The notes beneath the pieces are model-generated. The model did not search any database. It was not told the origin of the DNA and saw only the letters and a program-made list of their open reading frames with translations. Below are positions 53,673-63,195 of a DNA stretch of 64,000 nucleotides, in pieces. A program made the position numbers and the translations under genes. This DNA is from Cyanobium sp. CZS25K (GTDB lineage Bacteria > Cyanobacteriota > Cyanobacteriia > PCC-6307 > Cyanobiaceae): assembly GCA_030373325.1 (NCBI GenBank), contig JAUCZB010000008.1, forward strand, positions 1 through 64,000, in the 5' to 3' direction. Position 1 is the first letter of the stretch, and every line of letters begins with the position of its first letter.

Positions 53673-54529
53673 TCGTCGCTTTCGGCCTCTTCACCTCCCC
53701 GGGACCCCTGTTCTTTCAGCTGGGTCCCCTGTCGGTTCGCTGGTATGGCCTGCTCATCGCCCTGGCGGTGCTTCTGGGTCTGGCCCTGGCCACCCGCCTG
53801 GGCCGCCTCAGGGGCATCGAGCCGGCCCTGATCGCCGATCTTCTGCCGCTGATGGTGCTGGGGGCTGTGGTGGGCGCCCGCCTGTACTACGTGGCGCTGG
53901 AATGGCGGCAATACCGCAGCGACTGGCTCGACATCTTCGCCATCTGGCGCGGGGGCATCGCCATCCACGGCGCCCTGATCGGCGGCAGCCTGGTCACCGT
54001 CCTTTTCTGCCGCTGGCGTCGCCAGCCCTTCTGGCCCCTGCTCGACGTGCTGGTTCCCGCGGTGGCCCTGGGCCAGGCGATCGGACGCTGGGGAAACTTC
54101 TTCAATTCCGAGGCCTTCGGCCTGCCCACCAACCTCCCCTGGGCCCTGACCATTCCCATGGCCAACCGGCCGTCGCAGTTCCTTGACCAGGCCTCCTTCC
54201 ACCCCACCTTCCTCTACGAATCCCTCTGGAACCTGGGGGTCTGCGCCCTGCTGCTGGTGCTGTTCCGCCTGGGCAGCCAGGGCCGGCTACGCCTGCCGGC
54301 CGGAGCCCTGAGCTGCGTCTATCTGATGGCCTACAGCACCGGCCGCTTCTGGATCGAGGGGCTGCGGCTCGATCCCCTCTGCCTGTTCTCCCAGCCACCC
54401 TTCTGCAGCGGCGGCCTGCGCATGGCCCAGCTCATGAGCCTGCTGCTCATCCTGCTGGGGGGAGCCGGTCTGCTCTGGCTGTACCGCTGGCGCCGCCCCC
54501 TCCCCGACCCCTCCGGTGTGACCGCATGA
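53669..54529 (+). CDS. lgt: Prolipoprotein diacylglyceryl transferase
   Basis: This protein of about 286 residues attaches diacylglycerol to the lipobox Cys of prolipoproteins. The conserved N-terminus [23 protein letters not shown] lies upstream of the track's GTG at 53768, so the gene must begin earlier, yet no ATG, GTG or TTG is available. A CTG at 53669 overlaps the petA stop (CTGA) and has GGAGG just upstream; ATC at 53672 is next. Other motifs are [26 protein letters not shown] and [19 protein letters not shown]. Lipoprotein substrates in this window include the family 5 binding protein and the lipoprotein at 55976. Confidence 0.92.
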   Translation: MIVAFGLFTSPGPLFFQLGPLSVRWYGLLIALAVLLGLALATRLGRLRGIEPALIADLLPLMVLGAVVGARLYYVALEWRQYRSDWLDIFAIWRGGIAIHGALIGGSLVTVLFCRWRRQPFWPLLDVLVPAVALGQAIGRWGNFFNSEAFGLPTNLPWALTIPMANRPSQFLDQASFHPTFLYESLWNLGVCALLLVLFRLGSQGRLRLPAGALSCVYLMAYSTGRFWIEGLRLDPLCLFSQPPFCSGGLRMAQLMSLLLILLGGAGLLWLYRWRRPLPDPSGVTA

Positions 54530-55290
54530 CCGCCACCATTCAGATCGTCGGAGCCGGCCCCGGGGCCCCGGACCTGCTCACCCTCAGGGCCGCCCGTGCC
54601 ATCGAAGCGGCCGAGGTGCTGGTCTGGACCGACTCCCTGGTGAATCCCCAGATCGCCGCCCTGGCGCCCAAGGGATGCGAAACGGTCCGCACCAGCACCC
54701 TCACCCTCGAGGAGGTGATGGACGTGGTGCTGGAGCGGGCCATGGCGGGGCGAAGGGTGGTGCGGCTCCACGATGGCGATCCCTGTCTCTACGGAGCCCT
54801 GCAGGAGCAGATCTGCCGCCTGGCCGACGCCGGCCTGGCGGTGGAGGTGGTGCCGGGACTGAGCGCCTACCAGGCCACCGCCGCCTCCCTGGGAGCCGAG
54901 CTGACCATTCCCGGCAGGGTGCAGACCATCGTGCTCAGCCGGGCGGGCGGCCGCACCGGCGTGCCGGAGCGTGAATCCCTGGCCCGACTCGCCGCCCTGC
55001 AGGCCTCCCTCTGCCTCTACCTCAGCGCCCGTCACGTGGAAGAGGTGGAGAGCGAACTGCTGCAGCACTACCCGGCCGACACACCGGTGGCGATCGGCTA
55101 TCGGGTGAGCTGGCCCGACCAGTGGCTGAAGGTGGTGCCCCTCGACACCATGGCCCGGGTCAGCCGGGAGCGGAACCTGATCCGCACCACCCTGTACGTG
55201 GTGAGTCCGGCCCTGCGGGCCGCCGATGGGGCCCGTTCCCTGCTCTATTCCCCCAGCCACAACCACCTGTTCCGCGGCGGGGCCGAATGA
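54526..55290 (+). CDS. cobM: Precorrin-4 C11-methyltransferase
   Basis: This 254-residue SAM-dependent methyltransferase acts in cobalamin corrin-ring synthesis. The N-terminal [20 protein letters not shown] and [19 protein letters not shown] are the CobM/CbiF signatures, with [16 protein letters not shown] and [20 protein letters not shown] overlaps at both ends place it in the petA-lgt-cobM-alkB run. Other cob genes are not visible. Confidence 0.95.
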   Translation: MTATIQIVGAGPGAPDLLTLRAARAIEAAEVLVWTDSLVNPQIAALAPKGCETVRTSTLTLEEVMDVVLERAMAGRRVVRLHDGDPCLYGALQEQICRLADAGLAVEVVPGLSAYQATAASLGAELTIPGRVQTIVLSRAGGRTGVPERESLARLAALQASLCLYLSARHVEEVESELLQHYPADTPVAIGYRVSWPDQWLKVVPLDTMARVSRERNLIRTTLYVVSPALRAADGARSLLYSPSHNHLFRGGAE

Positions 55291-55868
55291 ATCCGGCCAT
55301 GCCCCGCCTGCGCCACCGGCGCGGCTGGGTGAGCGCCGCTGAGGCCGATGGCTGGCTGGCGCAGCTGCAGCAGGAGGTGCCCTGGAAGCAGGAACACATC
55401 ACCGTGTACGGCCGCCGCCACGCCATGCCCCGCCTCACCTGCTGGATGGCGGATCCGGGTTGTGGCTACCGCTACTCGGGCCTGGAGAACAGCATCGAAC
55501 CCTGGACCCCCCTGACGGCCAGCATCCGTCGGCGCGTCGCGGCGGCCGCGGCGCGGGACTTCAATTCCCTGCTGCTGAACCTCTACCGCGACGGCCGGGA
55601 TGCGATGGGTTGGCATGCCGATGACGAGGCCGAACTCGATCCTGAGGCCCCCATCGCTTCCCTCAGCCTGGGGGCCACCCGAACCCTGCGCTTCCGCCCC
55701 CGCCAGCGGGACACGGCCCCGTCCGTGGCGGTGGAGCTTGCCAACGGGGATCTGTTGTTGATGGACCCTCCCACCCAGCAGCATTGGCAGCACGGGCTGC
55801 CGCGGCGGCTCAAGGTCGACACCCCACGGCTGAACCTGACCTTCCGGGTGGTGCGCCCACCGGCCTGA
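55287..55868 (+). CDS. alkB: AlkB-type 2-oxoglutarate/Fe(II) dioxygenase
   Basis: This 193-residue nucleic-acid demethylase-like protein has the iron triad visible as the His and Asp of GWHADDEAELDP and the distal His of QHWQHGLPRR. The 2-oxoglutarate Arg is in RLNLTFRVV. PRLTCWMADPGCGYRYSG is a substrate-lid segment typical of AlkB homologues. The start [14 protein letters not shown] overlaps the cobM stop by ATGA. It is likely to repair alkylated bases. Confidence 0.9.
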   Translation: MNPAMPRLRHRRGWVSAAEADGWLAQLQQEVPWKQEHITVYGRRHAMPRLTCWMADPGCGYRYSGLENSIEPWTPLTASIRRRVAAAAARDFNSLLLNLYRDGRDAMGWHADDEAELDPEAPIASLSLGATRTLRFRPRQRDTAPSVAVELANGDLLLMDPPTQQHWQHGLPRRLKVDTPRLNLTFRVVRPPA

Positions 55869-55975
55869 ACAGGGGGCCTGGGTGCCGCCACGGGGGGCGG
55901 CTGCAGCGGGCATCGCAGCGGCGGGGTGATGGCCACAATGGGTGGCCTGTTCCTCTGAGCGGAGTTCCGAGGGCA

Positions 55976-56626
55976 ATGGCCATTTCCAGTGGAAGCCGAC
56001 GCCTCCTCACGCTGCTGCTGAGCGTGACCCTGCTGGGCAGCGGCTGTCAGTTGACCGGCGTGAGTGAGGCCGGCCGGGATCGCTGCCGCCAGCTCAGCGC
56101 CGCCACAGGCCATCCGCTCAGGGCGGCGCTGAGCTACATCCGCTGCCTGCCCAGCACGGACCGCCGCCTGGCGATCGAGCGGGCGGACGAGAAAGAGGCC
56201 GCAGCCCGACGGGCCGCCCTGGAGGCCTGTCGCAGCCGGCAGCGGCGGATCACCTCCCTGATGGCGTCCCTCCGCGACGCCGAACAGGAGCTGGCGGCGG
56301 CCCGCAACAGCCCGTTCCGTCCCAGCGTGCCCCCCCCGACGCCCATCGATGCCGGCAGGGAATCCCGCTACCGCCAGGAGGACCAGCAGCTCGACCGCGA
56401 ACGCTATGAGGCCGCCCTCGGCGCCTGGGAGGAGCAGGTGGCCTCCCAGAGGGCCCGCTGGCGCCAGGGGCGCGCCCAACGCGTGGAGGTCGCCCAGGCC
56501 CGTCTCGACCGGGACTACCAGGCCCTCAGGGCCCTTGAGCCCGATCTGTTCACCGGCCCGGGCAGCATCGAATTCGACCCCATGGCGCTTCAACGGGTGA
56601 AGGCCGGCTGTGCCAGCACCGGTTAG
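55976..56626 (+). CDS. Lipoprotein of unknown function
   Basis: This 216-residue protein has a lipobox (LLLSVTLLGSGCQLTG), so it is predicted to be lipid-modified. It is rich in Arg, Glu and Ala with long amphipathic helices (RRAALEACRSRQRRITSLMASL, RYEAALGAWEEQVASQRARW) suggesting a coiled coil, and three later Cys. No family is recognised. The last four bases overlap the convergent EcsC-type gene. Confidence 0.65.
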   Translation: MAISSGSRRLLTLLLSVTLLGSGCQLTGVSEAGRDRCRQLSAATGHPLRAALSYIRCLPSTDRRLAIERADEKEAAARRAALEACRSRQRRITSLMASLRDAEQELAAARNSPFRPSVPPPTPIDAGRESRYRQEDQQLDRERYEAALGAWEEQVASQRARWRQGRAQRVEVAQARLDRDYQALRALEPDLFTGPGSIEFDPMALQRVKAGCASTG

Positions 56627-57342
56627 CCGACCACCTCCACGTCGATCACGTCCTCCCGCGTCCAGGCCGCCGGCACCCTGCGGCCCAGTTCCCGGGCGGC
56701 GAAGGCGCCGATCCTGCGGGTCATCGCGTAGTCGATGCCTCCCCCCACCAGGCCGCCGAGGACGGGGACGACCCGCGGCAACCTCACCACTCCCGCCTGC
56801 GTGAATCGGCTCACCAGCCGAAAGCCCACCGCCCTGTTGATCGCAGCCAGCACACCGGCCGGCAGGCGCCGAAGCTGGGCCTGGGCAAACTGCTGGGCGG
56901 CCTTCACACCGACCTGTTTGAGCACCTCCCCCGCCTGGTCGCCGATCAGGGTGAGCAGGATCTGGGTGCGCACCGCCTCATGGTCGAGATCAAACCCGTA
57001 GAGCACCGCGATGGCAGCCACCAGACGGGTCTGAATCACCCAGGAGGCGGCGACCGCCGCAGGCAGCTGCAGCGGCAACAGGGCGAATCCCCCCACGCCG
57101 GTGAGGAATCCTGTGCCCGCATTCCAGCGGGCCTGATCCTCGATCATCTCCTGCACAGCCCGCTCCAGACCCACCCGGGCGATGCGCGGGCGGTAGTCGC
57201 TCGCCACCTCTGCCGCCGAGCGCAGCCTCAGGGGCGCCCCTCCCGGCAACGGAGAGGGCAACGGCGCCCCCTCGACGCCCCAGAGCACCAGGCGGCGGAC
57301 CAGGTCCTCCACCTGCACCGGGGAACGGGGCGCCGCTGCCAT
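56623..57342 (-). CDS. EcsC-family protein
   Basis: This 239-residue protein belongs to the EcsC family. It has a Gly-rich hydrophobic stretch (GFLTGVGGFALLPLQLPAAVAASWVIQ), IAVLYGFDLDHEAVRTQILLTLIGD and C-terminal VVPVLGGLVGGGIDYAMTRRIGAFA. The Bacillus EcsC gene is linked to an ABC exporter, but its role is unclear, and no Ecs transporter is adjacent here. It converges with the lipoprotein gene. Confidence 0.85.
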   Translation of the reverse strand: MAAAPRSPVQVEDLVRRLVLWGVEGAPLPSPLPGGAPLRLRSAAEVASDYRPRIARVGLERAVQEMIEDQARWNAGTGFLTGVGGFALLPLQLPAAVAASWVIQTRLVAAIAVLYGFDLDHEAVRTQILLTLIGDQAGEVLKQVGVKAAQQFAQAQLRRLPAGVLAAINRAVGFRLVSRFTQAGVVRLPRVVPVLGGLVGGGIDYAMTRRIGAFAARELGRRVPAAWTREDVIDVEVVG

Positions 57343-57551
57343 GCCGGTCCGGGGAGAAGGATTTTCAGCCTAGGGGGATCGCTGGGCCGCTCCCCCGAGG
57401 AGAGGAGATTCCGTCCAGGCGTGCCGTGGGGAACGGCATTTGACAGTGAGATCGGCGACCGTGTAGGAGGGGTCAGGCCATCAGGCCAGGTTGAGACTGT
57501 CCGGCGTAGAAGGAATCCTTTCCGCGTTGCAGAGGCCTCGACAGCAACGAT

Positions 57552-57623
<72 letters not shown>

Positions 57624-57711
57624 TGTCTTTGATCCGGTTCCCCAGCCTGCCCCCCCGTCAGGCCGGTGACTTGTCGCCATCAGGATGGCTCGCCACACTG
57701 CCGGCTGACCA

Positions 57712-58518
57712 TTGCATCAGGAGTCCTTGCCCTTGTTCGATTCCCCTGCCGCAACCATGGCCGCAGAGGACGGAAGCGCACCGATTCCGGAACTCGTCCA
57801 GCTGGGCGAACGGCTCGGCCAGGCCCGGCGAGAACAGGGCCTGAGCGTGGAGGTGCTGGCCGACCGGCTGCGGCTGGGCTCCGAGCAGCTGATGGCCCTC
57901 GAGACGGGAGACCACAGGCACCTGCCGGAAGCGGTCTTCGTGGTGGCCCAGGCCAAGCGGGTGGCGGGCGCCCTGAGGATCGACGTGAGCCAGCAGATCA
58001 GCGATCTGCAGGAGAGCCGCCTGATGCGCCGCCGGCGCCAGCCGGCCCCCAGGCTCCTCCAGCAAAGGCCCCCGGCCGCCCCCGCCCAACGGGGGCGGCC
58101 CCGCAGCTGGGTGTGGGCGGGCCTGCTCCTGCTGGGCGGCAGCGCCGTCGCGGTGACCGCGCTGCGGGGGACAGCCCCTTCCCCACAGGCGGCCCCGGCC
58201 TCCGGCCCATCCCCGTCCCCCGGCCAGGACAGGGCTCCAGCGGCGATCGCGGTAGCGCCTCTCCAGACAGCAGCGGATCAGCTGCGGCTGCAGACCAGCC
58301 AGCCCAGCTGGCTGGAGGTGCGCACGGCCGCCGGGGTCACCCTGTACCGCGGCACCTTCACCGGCGAGAAGCGTTTTCCCCTGGGCAACGGCCTGAGGGT
58401 CCTGGCCGGCCGGCCGGATCTGGTCACGGCGAGTGCCGGCAGCCAGGAGCCCAGGCCGCTGGGCCGGATCGATCAGGTGGTGTGGCGAACCTTCAGGACG
58501 ACGCCTGCCGCACCGTGA
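57712..58518 (+). CDS. RodZ-like HTH/DUF4115 membrane protein
   Basis: This protein of about 268 residues has an N-terminal Cro/CI-type helix-turn-helix (LGQARREQGLSVEVLADRLRLGSEQL), a basic linker, one transmembrane helix (WVWAGLLLLGGSAVAVTAL) and a periplasmic DUF4115 domain (QPSWLEVRTAAGVTLYRGTF). This layout is RodZ, which links MreB to the cell-wall machinery. The start is uncertain among TTG 57712, TTG 57727 and ATG 57757. The end overlaps ppx convergently by 26 bp. Confidence 0.85.
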   Translation: MHQESLPLFDSPAATMAAEDGSAPIPELVQLGERLGQARREQGLSVEVLADRLRLGSEQLMALETGDHRHLPEAVFVVAQAKRVAGALRIDVSQQISDLQESRLMRRRRQPAPRLLQQRPPAAPAQRGRPRSWVWAGLLLLGGSAVAVTALRGTAPSPQAAPASGPSPSPGQDRAPAAIAVAPLQTAADQLRLQTSQPSWLEVRTAAGVTLYRGTFTGEKRFPLGNGLRVLAGRPDLVTASAGSQEPRPLGRIDQVVWRTFRTTPAAP

Positions 58519-60160
58519 GCCGCAGGCCCGTGGCCTCGAGCACCAGTTCGGCGCAGGACCTGAGACTCCACTCCTCCAGGCTCAGATCCAGGGGGGGCTC
58601 ACCGGAGGCTGGGGGTCGGGGCTGCAGGCTGATCGTGAAGCCACGGGGCTGATGGGCCCGGTCGGTGGCCGCACAGACGCTGATCGCCTCGATGACGGGG
58701 GCGGGCCTGCGATCGAGAGCGGCCGCCAGCCGGAGCAGCAGCGCCATCGTGACCACCGTGTGACGGTGCTGGCCGGCTTCGATCAGCTGCCAGGACTCAT
58801 GGCGTTTCTTGGGCAGGCTGCGCCGGTGATAGCGGGCGATCGCCGCCACCATCAGGTGTTCGGCTTCGGAATAGCCCAGCAGCTCCCCATGGCGGATCAG
58901 GTACCAGGTGTGCTTGTGGTAGGCGGCGATGTTGACGTGCTTGCCGCAGGCATGCAACTGGGCCGCCGCCCACAGCAGGGCGCGGCCCTCGCCGCCGTCA
59001 TCGTGCAGCAGGCCCCGGGTCTGGTCGTAGAGGCTCAGGGCATGGCTGGCCACCCGATCGGCCCGGCCCGTGTCCACCCCGTAGGTGCGGGCCAGGTGCA
59101 GCACGGTGCGGCGGCGGATCGTGCTCTGGAAGGTGAAGCGATCGACGAGCAGGCCGTTGCGGAGCATCCAGTCGACGATCAGCCCCTCCCGCAGGGCCCG
59201 CTCGCAGACCACCAGCTCCCGGACCTGAAGAATCTCCATGGTGGTCTGGAGGATCAGGGCACCGGGGACGATGATCTCGGCCCGGCGTTCGTTGATCGCC
59301 GTGAGGGCACGGCGCTGCTCCGGGGTCATGGCCACCAGACGCTCGACGATCGCATCCAGGCGGTCCCGGCCCAGGCGGTAGCCATCGAGCTTCAGGGGCG
59401 GATTGGGGTCCTGGGCGGAGGCCAGGGCCGCCATGGCCATGGCGGTGCCGCTGGTGGCCACCAGAACGGGCTTCTCCCCAGGCCGCAGCGCCCGTTTCAC
59501 CTCGGCGAGGGCCGGATCCATCGCCCCCTGGATGTAGGCCTCGAGGAAGCCCCGGCGTGCCGGTGTCAGCGGGTCCTCCCGGCAGAACTCCCGCTGCAGG
59601 CGCACAGCCCCGATCCGGGTGCTGGTGAGGGCCCGGGCATCGCGGCCATCGGCAAGCACCAGCTCGGTGGAGCCACCGCCGATGTCGAGGATGAAATAGG
59701 GCTGCTCGCCGAAGGAGAGGCCCGACAGCACCCCCAGGTAGATCAGTCGGGCCTCCTCGGGCCCGCTGACCAGATCCACCACCAGCCCCAGCTGGTCCTG
59801 CAGGCCCTGCAGGAAGGCACGGCCGTTCGGGGCCTCCCGCACGGCGCTGGTGGCGGCGGTGACGATCTGCTCCACCCCATGGCTGGTGGCGAGGTCCCGG
59901 CAGTGGCGCAGGGTCAGGAAGGCCCTCGCGATCGCCTCGGGGGTGAGGTCTCCGGATTCCGGATCCCTTTCCCCCAGGCGGGTGGTGGACTTCTCCGCCA
60001 CCACCACCGAGAAACTGCGCAGGACCGGATCGACCGCCGCGATCAGCAGATGGATGGAGTTGGTGCCGATGTCGATGGCCGCCACCCGCCGTTCCACGGA
60101 ATCGGCGGTGTCAGGAACCGAAGCCAACGCGGCTGACGCCGGATCGGGAATCGGGGGCAT
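58493..60160 (-). CDS. ppx: Exopolyphosphatase / Ppx-GppA family
   Basis: This protein of about 555 residues cleaves polyphosphate, or pppGpp in the GppA branch. The actin-like ATPase fold has AAIDIGTNSIHLLIAAVD, TAATSAVREAPNGRAFL and YFILDIGGGSTELVLADG. The C-terminal part has HD-like helices (AAAQLHACGKHVNIAAYHKH, LMVAAIARYHRRSLPKK), consistent with the Ppx long form. The start at 60160 (MPPIPDPASAALASV) is chosen; an ATG at 60244 adds a Pro/Gly-rich leader. Confidence 0.92.
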   Translation of the reverse strand: MPPIPDPASAALASVPDTADSVERRVAAIDIGTNSIHLLIAAVDPVLRSFSVVVAEKSTTRLGERDPESGDLTPEAIARAFLTLRHCRDLATSHGVEQIVTAATSAVREAPNGRAFLQGLQDQLGLVVDLVSGPEEARLIYLGVLSGLSFGEQPYFILDIGGGSTELVLADGRDARALTSTRIGAVRLQREFCREDPLTPARRGFLEAYIQGAMDPALAEVKRALRPGEKPVLVATSGTAMAMAALASAQDPNPPLKLDGYRLGRDRLDAIVERLVAMTPEQRRALTAINERRAEIIVPGALILQTTMEILQVRELVVCERALREGLIVDWMLRNGLLVDRFTFQSTIRRRTVLHLARTYGVDTGRADRVASHALSLYDQTRGLLHDDGGEGRALLWAAAQLHACGKHVNIAAYHKHTWYLIRHGELLGYSEAEHLMVAAIARYHRRSLPKKRHESWQLIEAGQHRHTVVTMALLLRLAAALDRRPAPVIEAISVCAATDRAHQPRGFTISLQPRPPASGEPPLDLSLEEWSLRSCAELVLEATGLRLTVRQASS

Positions 60161-60251
60161 GGGTGGGGGCCCGGGCAGCGGCGGGGTCACTTTGCCACCG
60201 GGCACGGGAACGCCGCCGTCAGCTGTTGGATAGGGTGCCGGCATTCGACCG

Positions 60252-61166
60252 TTGCAAGCGGTGAACGTCCCGTTGGCCCCTGGCCGTGCCCAGGCCTGGC
60301 TTGAGCTGCTGCGCTGGCACAAGCCCAGCGGCCGGCTCATCCTGCTGATTCCCGCCGGCTGGGCCCTGTGGCTGGGGCCCTCCGTGCCGCCTCCGGCCCT
60401 GCTGGTGGGCTGGATCGTGCTGGGGGGCCTGGCGGTGAGCGGCGCCGGCTGCGTGGCCAACGACCTCTGGGACCGGCGCATCGATCCCCTGGTGGAACGC
60501 ACCCGCCACCGCCCCATGGCTGATGGCCGCCTCGGGGTGGGCACCGCAACCGTGCTGCTGCTCCTCTGTCTGGTGATGGCCCTGGCGGCCCTGCTGGCCC
60601 TGCCCGCCGCCAGCCGGGTGCTGTGCGTGGGCCTCGCCCTGGCCACGCTGCCCCTGGTGCTGCTCTACCCCTCCGCCAAGCGCTGGTTCGCCTACCCCCA
60701 GCTGGTGCTGGCCCTGTGCTGGGGCTTCGCCGTCCTGATTCCCTGGGCAGCCGCCCAGGGGGGCCTGCAGGGTGCCCAGGGCGGCTGGCCCCTGCTGCTC
60801 ACCTGGCTGGCTGCGGTGAGCTGGACCTTCGGCTTCGACACCGTCTACGCCATGAGCGACCGGGACGACGATCGGCGCCTCGGGGTGCGCAGCAGTGCCC
60901 TGAGCCTGGGGGCCCACGCCCCTCTGGCGGTGGCCCTCTGCTACGGGTTCACCTGCGCGGCCCTCGCCCTGGCGGTGCTCCTCCAGGGACGGGCGGGTCT
61001 GCCGTTCTGGCTGCCCTGGGCCGCCGCCACCCTGGCGATGCAGCAGCAGGCGGCCCGGCTGTGCCGCCCCGATCTGCCCCGCAGCGCCTATGGGCGCCAC
61101 TTCGCCGTTCAGGTGTGGCTCGGGGCTCTGCTGCTGCTGGCGGTGATGCTCTCCACCAGCAGCTGA
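60252..61166 (+). CDS. ubiA: UbiA-family prenyltransferase (4-hydroxybenzoate polyprenyltransferase)
   Basis: This protein of about 304 residues is an integral membrane prenyltransferase. The Asp-rich prenyl-diphosphate motifs are GCVANDLWDRRIDPLVERTR and TVYAMSDRDDDRRLGVRSSA, separated by multiple helices. HKPSGRLILLIPAGWALWL is typical of the UbiA (4-HB) branch, which in cyanobacteria leads to plastoquinone. The start is TTG 60252 or GTG 60261. It diverges from ppx. Confidence 0.92.
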   Translation: MQAVNVPLAPGRAQAWLELLRWHKPSGRLILLIPAGWALWLGPSVPPPALLVGWIVLGGLAVSGAGCVANDLWDRRIDPLVERTRHRPMADGRLGVGTATVLLLLCLVMALAALLALPAASRVLCVGLALATLPLVLLYPSAKRWFAYPQLVLALCWGFAVLIPWAAAQGGLQGAQGGWPLLLTWLAAVSWTFGFDTVYAMSDRDDDRRLGVRSSALSLGAHAPLAVALCYGFTCAALALAVLLQGRAGLPFWLPWAAATLAMQQQAARLCRPDLPRSAYGRHFAVQVWLGALLLLAVMLSTSS

Positions 61167-61173
61167 TTCCCCC

Positions 61174-62118
61174 ATGGTCACCGGACAGCCATTCCCCGAC
61201 CAGCCTCCGGCCCTGCGGCCGGGCGACCGGGTGAGGCTGGTGGCGGCCAGTTCCGCCCTCGCCGATCTGGAGCGGCTGCAGGCGGGCCTGGCGGTGCTGG
61301 CCGGCTGGGGCCTGGCGCTGGATGACGATCCCGCCCGGCTGCCGCCGCGCCGCTGGGGTTATCTCGCGGGACGGGACGGTGAGCGGGCCGGCGATCTGCA
61401 CCCGGAGGCCGCTCCGGGGGACCGGGCGGCCCTGCTGGCCTGCGTGCGGGGGGGCTGGGGATCGGCCCGGCTGCTGGAGCGCCCCCTGACCGCGGCCGGG
61501 GGCTGGCTGCTGGGCTTCTCCGATGTCACTTCCCTGCTGTGGCACCGGCTGGCGACGGGCCAGGGGGGTGCCATCCACGGCCCCCTGCTCACCACCCTGG
61601 CCGCCGAACCGGCCTGGAGCCAGGAGCGGTTGCGGGCCCTGCTGTTCGGCGAGCCCCTGGACGGCCTGGACGGCGAGAGCTGGGTGGGGGGGCAGGCCGA
61701 AGGGCCCCTGCTGACGGCCAACCTCACCGTGGCGACCCACCTGCTGGGCACACCGCACCTGCCGGATCTGGACGGGGCGATCCTGATCCTCGAGGACGTG
61801 GGAGAAGCTCCCTACCGGATCGACCGCATGCTCACCCACTGGCGCCTCTGCGGCGCCCTGCAGCGGCTGGGGGGCATCGGCTTCGGCAGCTTCGAGGGCT
61901 GCGACACCAGTGAAGGGGGCGATGGCGACGCCCCCGGATTCCGCCTGGAGCAGGTGCTGCGGGAGCGCACGGCCGATCTGGGGGTGCCCGTGCTGGCCGG
62001 ACTGCCGGTGGGCCACGGTGCCGTCAATGCCGCCCTGCCCCTCGGGGTGCGAGCCCGGCTCGACGGCGACCAGGGCCGACTGACGGTCAGCGATCCGGTG
62101 ACTGGCCCTGGCCGGTGA
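61174..62118 (+). CDS. Peptidase S66 LD-carboxypeptidase
   Basis: This 314-residue murein tetrapeptide carboxypeptidase family member has its nucleophile Ser in LLGFSDVTSLLWHRL, the Glu in AILILEDVGEAPYRIDRML and His in AGLPVGHGAVNAALPLG. It trims the terminal D-residue from cytosolic muropeptides (LdcA) or cleaves microcin-like peptides (MccF branch). It starts seven bases after ubiA. The 3' end overlaps the CpcT-like gene by 32 bp. Confidence 0.9.
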   Translation: MVTGQPFPDQPPALRPGDRVRLVAASSALADLERLQAGLAVLAGWGLALDDDPARLPPRRWGYLAGRDGERAGDLHPEAAPGDRAALLACVRGGWGSARLLERPLTAAGGWLLGFSDVTSLLWHRLATGQGGAIHGPLLTTLAAEPAWSQERLRALLFGEPLDGLDGESWVGGQAEGPLLTANLTVATHLLGTPHLPDLDGAILILEDVGEAPYRIDRMLTHWRLCGALQRLGGIGFGSFEGCDTSEGGDGDAPGFRLEQVLRERTADLGVPVLAGLPVGHGAVNAALPLGVRARLDGDQGRLTVSDPVTGPGR

Positions 62119-63187
62119 CCCTTTCCTCGTCGATGACGGTCCGGCCGATCAGGCGGCCCTGCCTGAGCAGCTGGCTCACCCGCCAGCGACGGTGGCCGTC
62201 CGGGCTGCAGCTGATGATCTCGTGCACATCGGGATCGGCGGGGTCCCGGGCGCGCATCACCAGAAGACCTCCGGAGGCGGACTCCTCCCCCGGCAGGTCC
62301 ATCGCCCAGCCCTCGTAGCGGTCGCTGCTGAACCACACCCGCCCGGAATGGATCTCGCCATGGGCCTCGATGCGGCGTGCCGGAGCGTTCTCCGGGCCGT
62401 ACAGATTGATCTGGTGGTAGCGCCAGCGGCCGTCCTGGCGGACCACCCGGATCGTGATCGTGCTGGGGAAGGTCTCCAGCAGCCCTCCCTCGGCGTCGAA
62501 ACGGCGCCAGGTGCCCCGCCAGACGCCCTGCTGCCGCGCCAGCGCCGGCAGTGGTCCGGCCGCCCCGGGCCCATCGCCGCCCTCCACCCGGTCGAACAGC
62601 AGCCAGCTGAAGCCGTCGATCTCGCCGCGCACCGAGCCATCGGCCAGCCGCAGGCTGCGGTCCCGGTACCAGAGCTGGTCAGGATGGAGAAGCATCTCGA
62701 ACTCGGCGCAGACCTCACCGTCCACCGGGTGGTGGTAACGACAGGCGCCGGGATCCATGCGGGCGCGGAAGCGATCGAAGGCCGGCTCCGCCTCGAAGAA
62801 CAGATCACAGCCCGGATGGCGATCGAAGGCCTCCGGCTCCAGGGCCTGCACCAGGTCGGCCGCCAGGGGCGGACGGTCGTAGGTGGGCCCGCCGCGGAAG
62901 AACAGCTGTTCGGCCCGCACGGCCCCGCGTTCCGGATCGACCCGCAGCACCACCACCCGCTGGCGGTGGGCCAGCGACGGGGCGCTGGCGCGGAACTCCT
63001 GGAAATAGACCACCACTTCCCCCAGCTGCGGCGCCACGAGCCGCTCCACGGCCATCGTGCGCAGCTCCCGGGTGAGCTCGGGCGCCGCCGGACCGCCCCT
63101 GGCGACGTTGGCGGCCACCTGACGCCGGTTGTCGAAGGCCCCCTGCCAGCGGGCGGCGATCGTTTCGATCTGGGTGGGGCTGTCCAT
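62087..63187 (-). CDS. CpcT-like bilin-lyase domain fused to a C-terminal calycin-like (DUF3598-like) domain
   Basis: This 366-residue protein is nearly twice the size of CpcT/CpeT (about 200). Residues 1-200 resemble the CpcT fold: AARWQGAFDNRRQVAANVA, VVVYFQEFRASAPSLAHRQRV, PEAFDRHPGCDLFFE and MDPGACRYHHPVDGEV (the family's 'PGxAC' block). From about residue 210 a second beta-rich domain starts GVWRGTWRRFDAEGGLLETFPS and includes YHQINLYGPENAP and GRVWFSSDRYEGW, resembling calycin-like DUF3598 proteins. CpcT attaches phycocyanobilin to phycobiliprotein beta subunits; whether this fusion still does so is unknown. It lies nine bases downstream of ispD on the same strand. Confidence 0.72.
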   Translation of the reverse strand: MDSPTQIETIAARWQGAFDNRRQVAANVARGGPAAPELTRELRTMAVERLVAPQLGEVVVYFQEFRASAPSLAHRQRVVVLRVDPERGAVRAEQLFFRGGPTYDRPPLAADLVQALEPEAFDRHPGCDLFFEAEPAFDRFRARMDPGACRYHHPVDGEVCAEFEMLLHPDQLWYRDRSLRLADGSVRGEIDGFSWLLFDRVEGGDGPGAAGPLPALARQQGVWRGTWRRFDAEGGLLETFPSTITIRVVRQDGRWRYHQINLYGPENAPARRIEAHGEIHSGRVWFSSDRYEGWAMDLPGEESASGGLLVMRARDPADPDVHEIISCSPDGHRRWRVSQLLRQGRLIGRTVIDEERVTGQGQSPDR

Positions 63188-63195
63188 CGCCGGCC

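Noticed and set aside
58433-60136. 567-codon plus ORF across ppx
   Set aside because: Antisense to ppx; composition rich in Gln, Gly and His without any domain.
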